Assembly: GCA_018242525.1 (NCBI GenBank) | Contig: JAFEBS010000043.1 | Span: 1-37,551 of the forward strand | Source of the DNA: Planctomycetota bacterium | Lineage (GTDB): Bacteria; Planctomycetota; Planctomycetia; Planctomycetales; Planctomycetaceae | Direction of reading: 5' to 3' | DNA length: 37,551 bases | Shown: in pieces, positions 7,368 to 15,732 of the stretch | Numbering within the stretch: the stretch's first letter is position 1 | Layout of the letters: each line of letters begins with the position of its first letter | Notes under the pieces: generated by a model | Database searches by the model: none | The model's input: only the letters and a program-made list of their open reading frames with translations | What the model was told of the DNA's origin: nothing | Program-made: the position numbers and the translations under genes

Positions 7368-8537
7368 CTAATTCTTGAGCGGCTGGAAACGTAGACAAAC
7401 CGGGCTGCCCACTTCAATCTTGACAGGTGTTGGCGTCAACGTGCCTGTGGCTTCGATCCGGAAGACGGTCACGTCGCTGGACGATTGATTGGCGACCAGC
7501 AGAAAGGTGCCGGTCGGGTCCACGTTAAAGTTTCGGGGAGTCCGTCCGCCGGTCGGCGTATGGCCCAGCGCGGTCAGTTTGCCCGTCGCCGGATCGATCT
7601 GAAAGAGGGCGATGCTGTCGTGTCCGCGGTTGGAGACATACACCATTTTTCCCGACGGGTGAACCACTGTCTCCGCCGTCGAATTCTCGCCGGTAAAACC
7701 GGCCGGTAACGTGGAAAGTGTCTGGAGTTCCGTCAATCGTCCCATGGCCGCGTCGTAGGTGAACGTCGTGATCCCTGACGATAGTTCGTTGTTCACATAA
7801 ACGTATTTGCCCGAGGGATGAAAGGCCAGATGGCGCGGCCCGCTTCCCGGGGCCACGATTCCGGCGGGCGGATCATTGGGCTTCAAGTCGCCGCTGGCAG
7901 GATTGAACTGGTAGATCAGGATTTTGTCCAACCCCAGGTCGGCAGCGAACGCGAACCTGTTGGCGGCGTCCAGATTGATCGAATGGGCGTGCGGGCCCTC
8001 CTGACGCTGCGGGTTCACGCTGGAACCCACATGCTGGATCACTGTACTCGCTTTTGACAGACGGCCCGAATTGGGATCAATTGGCAGGACGGCCACCGTG
8101 CCACTGCTATAATTGGCCACGAGAGCGTTTTTGCCGGCCGCATCCACGATCACATGGCAGGGATGCATTCCCTCGGAAGGGAATTGGTTCAGCACCCGCA
8201 GCGATCCAGTCACCTCATCGATTGAGAAGGCTGAGACGGCACCGGATTTCTTGCCATCGAAATCTGCGATTTCGCTGACGGCATACAGGTACTTCTGGCT
8301 GGGGTGAATGGCGACGAACGACGGGCTGACGATTTCGGCAGCCAACTGGGGCGGCAGCAACTGGCCCGTCGCCAGATCCAGCGTGGTTTGATAGATTCCT
8401 CGGCTGCCCGGTCCAGTGTATGTGCCGATGTAAACTCGAAACCTTTTGCTGATGTTCGCGTCGTCGGCATGGCTGGTTGGAGTCATCATCAAGACCAATC
8501 CCATGGCACAGGAGGCAATCCATGTTGGTGTAGACAT
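7368..8537 (-). CDS. Exported lactonase, 6-phosphogluconolactonase-type seven-bladed propeller
   Basis: A 389-residue protein of the lactonase family (PF10282), named after the cycloisomerase 2/Pgl type of 6-phosphogluconolactonase. A signal peptide covers about 1-24 (ending SHA). The mature part has repeated propeller-blade signatures such as FVAIHPSQKYLYAVSE, HVIVDAAGKNALVANY, HLAFHPSGKYVYVNNE and TVVHPSGKMVYVSNRG. Export argues against the cytoplasmic pentose-phosphate substrate, so a free sugar lactone or another ring ester is more likely; substrate is not known. The ATG at 8537 has GAGGTG about 6 nt upstream and starts the signal peptide. It is probably co-transcribed with the zinc-ribbon protein gene downstream. 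Confidence 0.88.
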   Translation of the reverse strand: MSTPTWIASCAMGLVLMMTPTSHADDANISKRFRVYIGTYTGPGSRGIYQTTLDLATGQLLPPQLAAEIVSPSFVAIHPSQKYLYAVSEIADFDGKKSGAVSAFSIDEVTGSLRVLNQFPSEGMHPCHVIVDAAGKNALVANYSSGTVAVLPIDPNSGRLSKASTVIQHVGSSVNPQRQEGPHAHSINLDAANRFAFAADLGLDKILIYQFNPASGDLKPNDPPAGIVAPGSGPRHLAFHPSGKYVYVNNELSSGITTFTYDAAMGRLTELQTLSTLPAGFTGENSTAETVVHPSGKMVYVSNRGHDSIALFQIDPATGKLTALGHTPTGGRTPRNFNVDPTGTFLLVANQSSSDVTVFRIEATGTLTPTPVKIEVGSPVCLRFQPLKN

Positions 8538-8738
8538 GTGGCACCTCGATTTGACGACGACTGCATCGGCAGGCAGCATGAACTGGTGAAACGACGCATT
8601 CCCAAATGACATGCGTGCAAAATCGAACCTGCTACTACGGTAGGGACACCCTCTGCCTGCGCCAAGCATCAATGCACGGCAATTCGTCGTTTGTCGTCCG
8701 TAAAGCTTGAATCGTGAACGCTGTCCAGCGACATATTC

Positions 8739-10673
8739 TTATTTGTCGGACTTCACGGTTTCTGGCGCTAGGGGTTGCTGGACCATCACCGTCACCCGTG
8801 ACGGCGTCGTCGCCGTATGGAAGACCCGTTGCTGGGTGAGTTTAAAATCTGTTGATTTGGCGGTGTAAATGTCCACAAATGTCTGCGGATTCCGATCAAA
8901 TAGAGGAAACCAGCTACTTTGGACCTGGACCATGATCCGATGGCCTGGCCGGAAGGTGTGGCAGATATCGGGAATTGTAAACTTCACCCGGTCCGGCTGG
9001 TTCGGGACGAATGGCTCCGGCTTTTCAAAACTCTTGCGGAACTTGCCGCGGAAGATGTCGCCACGGACCAGTTGCTGATAGCCCCCCATTTTGACCTGCG
9101 TCGGGTTGTTGGCCGGGTCCGGATAGTCGTTGGGATAGACATCAATCAGCTTCACGACCCAGTCGGAATCCGTGCCGGTCGTCGAAACGTGCAATTCCAC
9201 TTCCAGCGGGCCGACGAAAGTCGTGTCCTGCTCCAGGATCTCGGTTTGATAAACCAGCACATCCGGGCGGCGGGCTGCATGACGCTGGTCGGCCGTCATG
9301 TATTCCGGCACCATTCCAATCGTGATCTTGTCCAGGAAGGGGACCGGTTTCGACGGATCGCTGGGATATTCGTCGAAGGCGGCAGCGGCATCCGGTTCCC
9401 GCGGCGCTTCGGTCGACAACCGTCCCGATTCCCGCAGGTAGAAGGAACGTGGTGCCACATTCTTCGGGGGCCACGCATCGTATTGGCGCCAGACATTCGT
9501 ACCGGTCTCGAAGACCCAGGCCTCGGGATGGGTCGACTTGCCCGCTCCCTTCAGATGGAATTCAAAAAACGGAAACTCAATGTGCTCCCGATAGAATTCC
9601 GCCGTCTTGGAATTGAAGGAGACGTGTCCCAGCGTGTCGCCATCACCGCGTGACCAGCCCCCATGAACCCACGGCCCCATGACCAGCAGATTGGTTGACT
9701 TCGAACTGGAAGCCTCGATCCGTTTGTAAGTTTCCAGGGCTCCAAACAGGTTTTCGGCGTCGAACCAGCCGCCGACGGTCATCACCGCCGGGCGAATCTG
9801 ATCCAGGTGCGGCCGCAGGTTGCGTGACTTCCAGAAGTCGTCGTAGTTCCCGTGCTGCATGACTTCATTCCAGTAGGCGACATCCCCCTTGTAGTAGAGG
9901 GCATCGGCATTGGGAAGCGGTCCCATTCGCAGGAAGAAGTCGTAACCATCGGGGGTTTCGTGATCAAATTTGAATTCAAACTTTCGAGTTGGTTCAGGAC
10001 GAGGTCGCCCAAACGTGGCCATGAAATTGAAGGCATGCGGCAACTGCAACGCGCCATTGTGATGCCAGTCGTCGCCAATGAACCAGTCCATGATTGGTGC
10101 CTGGGGCGAACAGGCGACCAGAGCAGGATGAGCATCGATCATCCCCGCAGCGGTATAGAACCCCGGATACGAAATCCCCGTTAAACCCACTTTGCCATTG
10201 TTTCCCGGGACGTTCTTGATCAACCAGTCGATGGTGTCGTAAGTATCCGTGCTTTCATCAATTTCCAGTGGAGTTGTCTTCGTCTTCCGATGAGGCCGCA
10301 TGTTCACGAACTCACCTTCCGACATCCAACGGCCGCGCACGTCCTGGTAGACGAAGATGTATCCCGCCTTGCCAAACAGCGGTGACGGCCCCAGGTCGCC
10401 GCGGTACTGATCCACGCCATACGGCTTGCAACTGTACGGAGTCCGCGTCAACAGCAGCGGGTATGTCTTCGAAGAGTCCTTCGGGACATACACCGCGGTA
10501 AACAGTCGTTTTCCATCCCGCGCGGGAATGCGATATTCGTATTTGGTGTAGTTGGCTTTCACATGCTCCAACCCCTGGGCAAACGCCGCGGGTTCTCCTG
10601 AATACCCGGAGACGATCACAACAAGCAGCGCCCACCACTGGAAGCAGACCGGACAACGAGAATTCAGGCGCAT
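8739..10673 (-). CDS. CocE/NonD family hydrolase, exported
   Basis: A 644-residue exported serine hydrolase of the X-Pro dipeptidyl-peptidase/cocaine esterase family. Signal peptide about 1-32 (ending AFA). The alpha/beta hydrolase part carries GISYPG (nucleophile Ser168), GGWFD (Asp305) and GPWVHGG (His337), the full triad in the usual order. A carboxy-terminal jelly-roll domain (about 410-630; segments such as LEVELHVSTTGTDSDWVVKLIDVYP and FRPGHRIMVQVQSSWFP) matches the family's PepX_C domain. It may cleave esters, amides or prolyl peptides; the substrate is not evident. The ATG at 10673 has GGAG 8 nt upstream; the frame remains open upstream, but only through an interspersed repeat, so that extension is rejected. 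Confidence 0.92.
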   Translation of the reverse strand: MRLNSRCPVCFQWWALLVVIVSGYSGEPAAFAQGLEHVKANYTKYEYRIPARDGKRLFTAVYVPKDSSKTYPLLLTRTPYSCKPYGVDQYRGDLGPSPLFGKAGYIFVYQDVRGRWMSEGEFVNMRPHRKTKTTPLEIDESTDTYDTIDWLIKNVPGNNGKVGLTGISYPGFYTAAGMIDAHPALVACSPQAPIMDWFIGDDWHHNGALQLPHAFNFMATFGRPRPEPTRKFEFKFDHETPDGYDFFLRMGPLPNADALYYKGDVAYWNEVMQHGNYDDFWKSRNLRPHLDQIRPAVMTVGGWFDAENLFGALETYKRIEASSSKSTNLLVMGPWVHGGWSRGDGDTLGHVSFNSKTAEFYREHIEFPFFEFHLKGAGKSTHPEAWVFETGTNVWRQYDAWPPKNVAPRSFYLRESGRLSTEAPREPDAAAAFDEYPSDPSKPVPFLDKITIGMVPEYMTADQRHAARRPDVLVYQTEILEQDTTFVGPLEVELHVSTTGTDSDWVVKLIDVYPNDYPDPANNPTQVKMGGYQQLVRGDIFRGKFRKSFEKPEPFVPNQPDRVKFTIPDICHTFRPGHRIMVQVQSSWFPLFDRNPQTFVDIYTAKSTDFKLTQQRVFHTATTPSRVTVMVQQPLAPETVKSDK

Positions 10674-10730
10674 GAAACGGACTCCGCTACGGACTTCCTG
10701 GTAAAACTCAATCGGGGAAAGCGCAGCCCC

Positions 10731-10876
10731 CCAGGGGCATCGCCATTTGCAAATTGGGAATCGGGTGCCACGGTTATGGACTTCCTCGACATGACCGTGC
10801 CGATTGAGCGTTCGCACGGCCTTCCCGAAGACGGTAAGACCGTGGCACCCCAATTTGAGAAAGGCGATGGCCCTGG
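10731..10876 (-). repeat. MITE-like dyad-symmetric element, copy 1
   Basis: A 146-bp element between the SMP-30 and CocE genes. Its ends CCAGGGGCATCGCC (10731-10744) and GGCGATGGCCCTGG (10863-10876) are imperfect inverted repeats. Inside lie a perfect inverted pair GGTGCCACGGT/ACCGTGGCACC (10764-10774, 10839-10849) and a further inner pair related to GGCCGTGC/GCACGGCC. The 86-bp core is about 94% identical, in reverse complement, to 28877-28961. GCAGCCCCC occurs just outside both ends (10723-10731 and 10878-10886), a possible target-site duplication. No transposase is nearby. Confidence 0.82.
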
Positions 10877-10920
10877 TGCAGCCCCCAGTTCTGCAAGCGT
10901 AGGATCGTTGGCAACCTGCC

Positions 10921-11994
10921 TCACCGTGTCGGCAACTGGTACCCTTCGCGATTCAGCCGGATCCGATACAGGCTGGAACCTGCGGTAATGTACAGCAATT
11001 TGGCATCCGCCCCGCGTCCGAATCCGACGTTGGTCGGAACTTCCGTTTTGAGGTAGGCGAGTTCCTTCCCTGCCGGTGAATAAACACAGATCCCGGGGCG
11101 GTTTTCGGCACGGACAGCCACGTACAGGTTCCCCTGCTTGTCCACGACCAGGCCGTCGGGGCCATCGAACGGCGCATAGTCGACCAGCGTCTGGCGGAAT
11201 CTGGCCGAGCCATCCGCCGCCAGATCGTAGGCCATCAACGCCATGTGCCCCTTGCGCAAGGGGGCATCCACCTTGTCGGCCTGGATGGCCGTGCCCGTAT
11301 TCAGTCGTTCAAACCCGGACGCTCCGTTGTCGTTACTGACGACATACAGCGTCTTCTGATCGGGTGACACGGCAACACCGTTTGGTTTGCCGGCATCCGT
11401 GATGATCCGGTGAATCGAGCCGTCAGTGTCGATGCGGTAAACACCCATCACCGGCTGATCCAGGGATTCGTAGCCCAGGTAACGGGGATCGCTGAAGTAG
11501 ATTCGCCCGCGTTCATCAATCGTAATGTCGTTGGGTGAGTTGAACGGACGCCCCTCGAACATGCCGGCGATAATGTAAGCCTTTCCGGTTTTCATGTCGG
11601 TGCGGGTGACTCTGCGTCCTCCGTAGTCCGCTCCTTCTGCGACCAGCATTTTTCCGGCTGCGTCAAACTTGATCCCGTTGGACATGCCGCTGGGTGACCG
11701 AAAGATCGTGGTCTTGCCCGTGTGAGGGTCAAACTTCCAGATATGGCCGGCTTCGATCGCCCCTTTTTCGTCACGCGACTTGTGAGAAAATGTGATCTCG
11801 CTGAAGTACACCATGCCATCCGGCGCGACACTGACTCCCTCGGTCAGCACGTGACCTTCAAACAGCTTTTCCAGTTTGGCGTCGACAGGAAAGATCGGGT
11901 CATCCGCCTGCAGCCAACCGGACAGGCACAGCAGTCCGATGGCGGCGAAGGGGACACGAAACAACGACCGGTTGCAGTGTGGACGGCGCGACAT
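10921..11994 (-). CDS. SMP-30/gluconolactonase family exported propeller protein
   Basis: A 357-residue protein of the SMP-30/gluconolactonase/LRE-like six-bladed propeller family, whose members open sugar lactones using a bound divalent metal. Signal peptide about 1-30 (ending LQA). Family segments are visible: LTEGVSVAPDGMVYFSE, MSNGIKFDAAGKMLVAE, FNSPNDITIDERGRIYFSDPRYLG, GKPNGVAVSPDQKTLYV and GPDGLVVDKQGNLYVAV. The SPND asparagine and the GPDG aspartate are at the usual metal-site positions. Length is typical for exported members. The ATG at 11994 has AGGAA about 8 nt upstream. CocE/NonD lies 247 bp downstream on the same strand with a repeat element between them. Substrate is inferred from the family only. 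Confidence 0.9.
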   Translation of the reverse strand: MSRRPHCNRSLFRVPFAAIGLLCLSGWLQADDPIFPVDAKLEKLFEGHVLTEGVSVAPDGMVYFSEITFSHKSRDEKGAIEAGHIWKFDPHTGKTTIFRSPSGMSNGIKFDAAGKMLVAEGADYGGRRVTRTDMKTGKAYIIAGMFEGRPFNSPNDITIDERGRIYFSDPRYLGYESLDQPVMGVYRIDTDGSIHRIITDAGKPNGVAVSPDQKTLYVVSNDNGASGFERLNTGTAIQADKVDAPLRKGHMALMAYDLAADGSARFRQTLVDYAPFDGPDGLVVDKQGNLYVAVRAENRPGICVYSPAGKELAYLKTEVPTNVGFGRGADAKLLYITAGSSLYRIRLNREGYQLPTR

Positions 11995-12692
11995 GATTGG
12001 GTTCCTGCGTGTCTCATGATGTGGTTCGTCAGTCTCATTCGCATGGCCGCCTGAAGGTGGCTAAAGACGTGCCAAAGCGAATGGCGGAGTATACACATCT
12101 GAGGCACAGAGTTCCCGCATGGCGGAACTGATCCGAGTTGATACTCCCACAAAAAAAGGGACTCAGACAACGCATTTGCTTCCCAACGTCCGTGGCCCCC
12201 ATGGAAAAGCAATCGAATCCGAGTGGACCTGGCGGGCGTGGAGACGGTGAAAATATTGCGCAAATCTTAAAAAATGCCCCACACTTTCTTCATACGGAAC
12301 CTGCAGAATTCCGCCCGTTCTGGAGACGCTCTGGAAGGAGGGTGGAAGCACTGGAATCATCGCTTCTACGCCAACAATTTGTGTGACGTGGGAGATTTCA
12401 CCCGGCCTTCATCGAGAGTTCACGGAAGTTCGTAACCTGCCTCATCCATGAAACGAGGAAATCTCTGCTGAGTTTGGTGGTGCAGGATCACAGGCAAGAC
12501 CCAGGCTGGCCAATCAGGAGGGCTGACTATGGCGTGATGGTGGAGCGTCACAGGGGTGGCAGCGACCGGACGGTTGGCTGCACGCAGGCATCAAGCAAAC
12601 TCAGGGACGATGGGGATTCTCGCAGGAAGCGCCGAGGGATTTACAACGAATTGAGTGTTCTGGTTCAGTACCTTTGAAAGGAATTTGTTCGC
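11995..12692. other. 698-bp divergent intergenic region
   Basis: This separates the SMP-30 gene (minus) from the first DUF1559 gene (plus) and must carry both promoters. I saw no convincing gene, long hairpin, repeat family or T-tailed terminator. AAAGGA at 12677-12682 is the ribosome-binding site of the DUF1559 gene. Confidence 0.6.
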
Positions 12693-13733
12693 ATGTCTAA
12701 AGTTTCTGTTCGCAAGAAGGGTTTTACACTGATCGAACTGCTGGTGGTCATCGCGATCATCGCCGTTCTGATCGCACTGCTGCTGCCTGCCGTCCAGCAG
12801 GCGCGCGAGGCGGCTCGTCGCACGCAATGCAAGAACAACTTGAAGCAGTACGGCCTGGCCTGCCACAACTACGAAAGTACTTACAAAGTCTTTCCAAGTT
12901 CCGGTGAAGGGACGGACGAGTCGACCAGTCCGACAACCCGTCGGTTCTTCCCCTGTGCAACTGCCGTTGCGATCCTGCCGTACGTTGATCAGGCGGCTGC
13001 CTATGCCGCCTGGAATTTCAACGTTCACTACACCAGCGGCACCAACGCTGCTCTGGCTCGCACCAAGGTTCCCGCGTATCTTTGCCCGAGCAATGCCTTC
13101 ACCGGCCCCGATCAGCTCGGTTACGGCCTGACCGACTATATGCCAGTCGCCTACGTTGATTATGCCGCTAATGGGGCTCGTGGTGGAGTTGTTGGTTCCT
13201 ACACCAGCAACGTTCAGGGAGTCGACTTCCGAGGTGGACTGGGCTTTTGCAACCCGATCGCAGCCCTGACCGACGGGACCAGCAATACCATCCTGGTCAT
13301 CGAAGACTCGGGACGTCCAACGAACAACGGCGGTTCGTATGATATCAGCAATGGTGCCATCCTGGGTGGCACTCAGACCTATGACACCACGCAACTGGCC
13401 GCGGTCAAGAACGCGACACCTTACTCCGCTGGCGGGACCTATGGCGTTCCGACCCGCTGGGCGGATCCGGACAGTGGCAGTGGAATCTCCGGCCCGCCCA
13501 ACGGCACCGGCCAGTTCATCAACAACAACAAGGTGCCGGCCGGCGGCCCCGCGGCTTGCCCATGGGCCATCAACAACTGTGGTCCAAACGATGAACCCGC
13601 CAGTTTGCATGTCGGCGGCGTTCACGCGCTGATGGGTGACGGTAGCGTCCGATTCCTTTCCGATAACCTGGACTACAATACCCTGCGTCGGTTGGCCAAT
13701 CCGAAAGATGGCGAACAAGTCGGCGAGTTCTAA
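12693..13733 (+). CDS. DUF1559 pseudopilin-like protein with H-X9-DG motif (paralogue A)
   Basis: A 346-residue planctomycete-type protein. Residues 1-40 hold a type IV pilin-like leader: KKGFTLIELLVV with cleavage expected after Gly10 and the conserved Glu five residues later, then a hydrophobic helix and AVQQAREAARR. The DUF1559 body follows, with CPSNAF, GLTDYMPVAYVDY, DGTSNTILVIED and CPWAINNCGPNDEP. The carboxy terminus has the H-X9-DG motif (HVGGVHALMGDG) found in this family. It is probably processed by a prepilin peptidase and displayed at the membrane or envelope; the molecular role of the family is not established. AAAGGA precedes the ATG by 10 nt. A strong terminator follows, and a paralogue lies 516 bp downstream. 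Confidence 0.95.
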   Translation: MSKVSVRKKGFTLIELLVVIAIIAVLIALLLPAVQQAREAARRTQCKNNLKQYGLACHNYESTYKVFPSSGEGTDESTSPTTRRFFPCATAVAILPYVDQAAAYAAWNFNVHYTSGTNAALARTKVPAYLCPSNAFTGPDQLGYGLTDYMPVAYVDYAANGARGGVVGSYTSNVQGVDFRGGLGFCNPIAALTDGTSNTILVIEDSGRPTNNGGSYDISNGAILGGTQTYDTTQLAAVKNATPYSAGGTYGVPTRWADPDSGSGISGPPNGTGQFINNNKVPAGGPAACPWAINNCGPNDEPASLHVGGVHALMGDGSVRFLSDNLDYNTLRRLANPKDGEQVGEF

Positions 13734-13784
13734 AGCTTGCCTTCCAGCCGGCAGACGGAATCAGCACCGTCCAAGATTTTCACC

Positions 13785-13827
13785 CGACCTCGTCGTCCCG
13801 AAAGGGATGACGAGGTCGATTGTTTTT
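13785..13827 (+). terminator. Intrinsic terminator after DUF1559 paralogue A
   Basis: CGACCTCGTCGTCCC and GGGATGACGAGGTCG (13785-13818) form a 15-bp stem with one G-T pair closed by a GAAA tetraloop, followed by ATTGTTTTT. It lies 52 bp after the stop codon and isolates the two DUF1559 genes transcriptionally. Confidence 0.92.
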
Positions 13828-14249
13828 GGAGCCTGGAGGAAAGTTCATACAAAATACACAAATGTCGGATCACCTGAGATGCGGCCCCGTGAAGTGCATT
13901 GTCGCACTGTCGTAAAATACGTATTTCTAATATGTTGCGCCTTGTGGCAAGCCCGTAGCCGGTGGCCTGAAAAAAGATGGTCATTCACACTCCATTCACA
14001 GAAAACTCATTTCTTCAAATTCCATTCACAGAAACTTCATATTCCTCACCAACAATTCGCCCAACTCGGTGACCCGATCGGAATGTTCCCCTGGAGCTCA
14101 AGCAACTCGGGACCGCCGCAACGGCACCAGAGGACCCAGGTGGATCACAACGTCGACACGCGGATTCAGATGGACTCGCTGGAGACGGACTTCGATCGCA
14201 CGGGGTTTGGGAACGAGTTTGTTTTTTTCACATTGAGGAATCTGGTCGA
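13828..14249 (+). other. Upstream region of DUF1559 paralogue B, with a short direct repeat
   Basis: About 420 bp without a gene. The segment TCCATTCACAGAAA occurs at 13991-14004 and again at 14021-14034, 30 bp apart, each followed closely by (A)CTCAT or CTTCAT; a related TCATTCACAC lies at 13981. Spacing near three helical turns would suit a regulator binding one DNA face, but this is inference. TGAGGAA at 14234-14240 is the ribosome-binding site for the next gene. No -35/-10 pair was identified with confidence. Confidence 0.5.
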
Positions 14250-15266
14250 ATGGTAAAACTGTCTGCTCGCAAACGAGGATTCACACTGATCGAACTGCTG
14301 GTCGTGATCGCGATCATCGCCGTTCTGATCGCACTGTTGCTGCCCGCCGTGCAGCAGGCCCGCGAAGCGGCTCGCCGGACACAGTGCAAAAACAACCTGA
14401 AGCAAATGGGACTGGCCATCCACAACTACGAAAGCACCACCAAGCTGTTCCCCAGTTCGGGCGAATCGACGGACGATTCGACGAATCCCTGTGTTCGTCG
14501 TTTCTTCCCGGTCTCGATGTTTGTGGCGATTCTGCCCTACACCGACCAGGCCCCGTTGTACAATGCGTTTAACTTCGCCAACAGCTATACCCTTGGTTCC
14601 AACCAGGTGTTGTGCAAGACGAAGATCTCCGCGTTCCTGTGCCCCAGCAATGCGACCACTGGACCGGATGCGTTGAGCTACGGTCTGACCGACTACATGC
14701 CGATCGCTTATGTCGATTACGACAGCACCGGCACCCGCCAATCCAAGGTGCAGGGGGTTGACGTGAAGGGCTGCCTGGGCTTCTGCAATCCAATTTCGTA
14801 TGCGACAGACGGGCTGAGCAACACGTTCCTGGTCATTGAAGATGCCGGTCGGCCCACCAACAACGGCGGTTCCTACGACGTGACTGCCGGTCCCCTGGGC
14901 GGTGCTCACCCGTACGACAGCAGCCAGCTCGCTTCTTCCGCCAACGCCACTCCGTACTCCGCCGGTGGAAACTTCGGGGTTCCCGGCCGATGGGCTGATC
15001 CAGACAGCGCCAGCGGAATCTCGGGGCCACCCGCCAACCGTGGAGCGTTCATCAACAACAACAAGACTCCGACCGGCGGTCCCGCCGCTTGTCCATGGAG
15101 TCTCAATAACTGTGGTCCGAACGATGAACCGTTCAGCCTGCATGTGGGTGGCTGCCACGCCCTGATGGGTGACGGTGCGGTCAAGTTCATCTCGGAAAAC
15201 ACCGACTACAATACGATTCGTCGCCTGGCCAATCCCCGGGATGGCGAAGTGATCGGCGAATACTAA
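14250..15266 (+). CDS. DUF1559 pseudopilin-like protein with H-X9-DG motif (paralogue B)
   Basis: A 338-residue paralogue of the preceding gene with the same architecture: leader KRGFTLIELLVV, hydrophobic helix, AVQQAREAARR, DUF1559 body and carboxy-terminal HVGGCHALMGDG. The amino-terminal 50 residues are almost unchanged between the two, with nucleotide differences mainly at third codon positions, so both copies have been kept under selection. The main difference is near residue 150-165, where A carries a Gly-rich insert (NGARGGVVGSYTSNVQG) and B has a shorter TGTRQSKVQG. TGAGGAA lies 9 nt before the ATG. It has its own upstream region and terminator, so it is likely regulated separately. 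Confidence 0.95.
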   Translation: MVKLSARKRGFTLIELLVVIAIIAVLIALLLPAVQQAREAARRTQCKNNLKQMGLAIHNYESTTKLFPSSGESTDDSTNPCVRRFFPVSMFVAILPYTDQAPLYNAFNFANSYTLGSNQVLCKTKISAFLCPSNATTGPDALSYGLTDYMPIAYVDYDSTGTRQSKVQGVDVKGCLGFCNPISYATDGLSNTFLVIEDAGRPTNNGGSYDVTAGPLGGAHPYDSSQLASSANATPYSAGGNFGVPGRWADPDSASGISGPPANRGAFINNNKTPTGGPAACPWSLNNCGPNDEPFSLHVGGCHALMGDGAVKFISENTDYNTIRRLANPRDGEVIGEY

Positions 15267-15302
15267 TCGAGCCGCTCGCGGCAAGCGGACCTGTTCATCT
15301 GT

Positions 15303-15344
15303 CACAGCCTCGTCGGCATGACCGGCGAGGCTGTGGTTTTCTTT
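15303..15344 (+). terminator. Intrinsic terminator after DUF1559 paralogue B
   Basis: CACAGCCTCGTCGG (15303-15316) pairs with CCGGCGAGGCTGTG (15322-15335), 14 bp with one G-T pair and a 5-nt loop, followed by GTTTTCTTT. It is 36 bp after the stop codon. Confidence 0.9.
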
Positions 15345-15370
15345 GATATCGGACGAGGCCTTTGCCCATC

Positions 15371-15401
15371 AAAAAGGGGTCAGACCGACCTGCCCCCTTT
15401 T
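15371..15401. repeat. Short REP-like hairpin, AAAAGGGG...CCCCTTTT
   Basis: AAAAAGGGGTCAG and CTGCCCCCTTTT flank ACCGAC and form an imperfect hairpin of about 11 bp. The AAAAGGGGTCAGACC core resembles dispersed REP-type sequences I remember from many bacteria and that are sometimes linked to REP-associated tyrosine transposases. No such transposase is in the window. Confidence 0.5.
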
Positions 15402-15503
15402 CAGGGACGAAGAGTTTCATGCCTCCATTCCACCGGGAATGGCGATTGGCGAACCGACTATATCGACAAGGATGGCCGAGTCGTGCGATCGGAGGAAGGG
15501 CAT

Positions 15504-15625
15504 TGGCCAGCTACAGTGGTGCGCGTCGATTGCCTTTCCGCTCTCCACCGACCCTGTGTCGGTGGAAGCACGACTGGCCAGCTACAGTGGTACACGTCGA
15601 TTGCCTTTCCGCTCTCCACCGACCC
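15504..15625 (+). repeat. 71-bp-period direct duplication with a hairpin
   Basis: A 51-bp segment starting TGGCCAGCTACAGTGGT and ending GCTCTCCACCGACCC occurs at 15504-15554 and 15575-15625 with only two differences (GCGCG against ACACG). Between them CCACCGAC and GTCGGTGG form an 8-bp hairpin at 15545-15566 around CCCTGT/CCTGT. The second copy runs directly into a GCTCGA-loop repeat, giving a mosaic. There is no coding signal on either strand. Confidence 0.8.
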
Positions 15626-15662
15626 CCTGGAGTGCTGCGGCTCGACGCAGCCCTCCATTGAT
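15625..15662 (+). repeat. GCTCGA-loop hairpin family, copy 2 (partial)
   Basis: CCCTGGAGTGC is followed by the hairpin GCTGCG-GCTCGA-CGCAGC and CCCTCCATT, then diverges from the family. Compared with copy 1 (6731), two stem pairs differ on both strands so that pairing is kept, while the loop is unchanged. Confidence 0.7.
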
Positions 15663-15732
15663 GTGGAACGATCACGTCGATCGTCCCAAAAACGTTCGGT
15701 CGAAGAATCGCATCCGAAAGCGACGGTTCTCG

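Noticed and set aside
10674..10853. 60-residue amino-terminal extension of the CocE/NonD protein
   Set aside because: It is translated through the MITE-like element; the ATG at 10673 has a proper ribosome-binding site and starts a signal peptide.
12591..15305. Two long, similar antisense open frames over the DUF1559 genes (375 and 379 codons)
   Set aside because: They resemble each other only because the sense genes are paralogues. No start signals are present, and codon third positions fit the sense strand.
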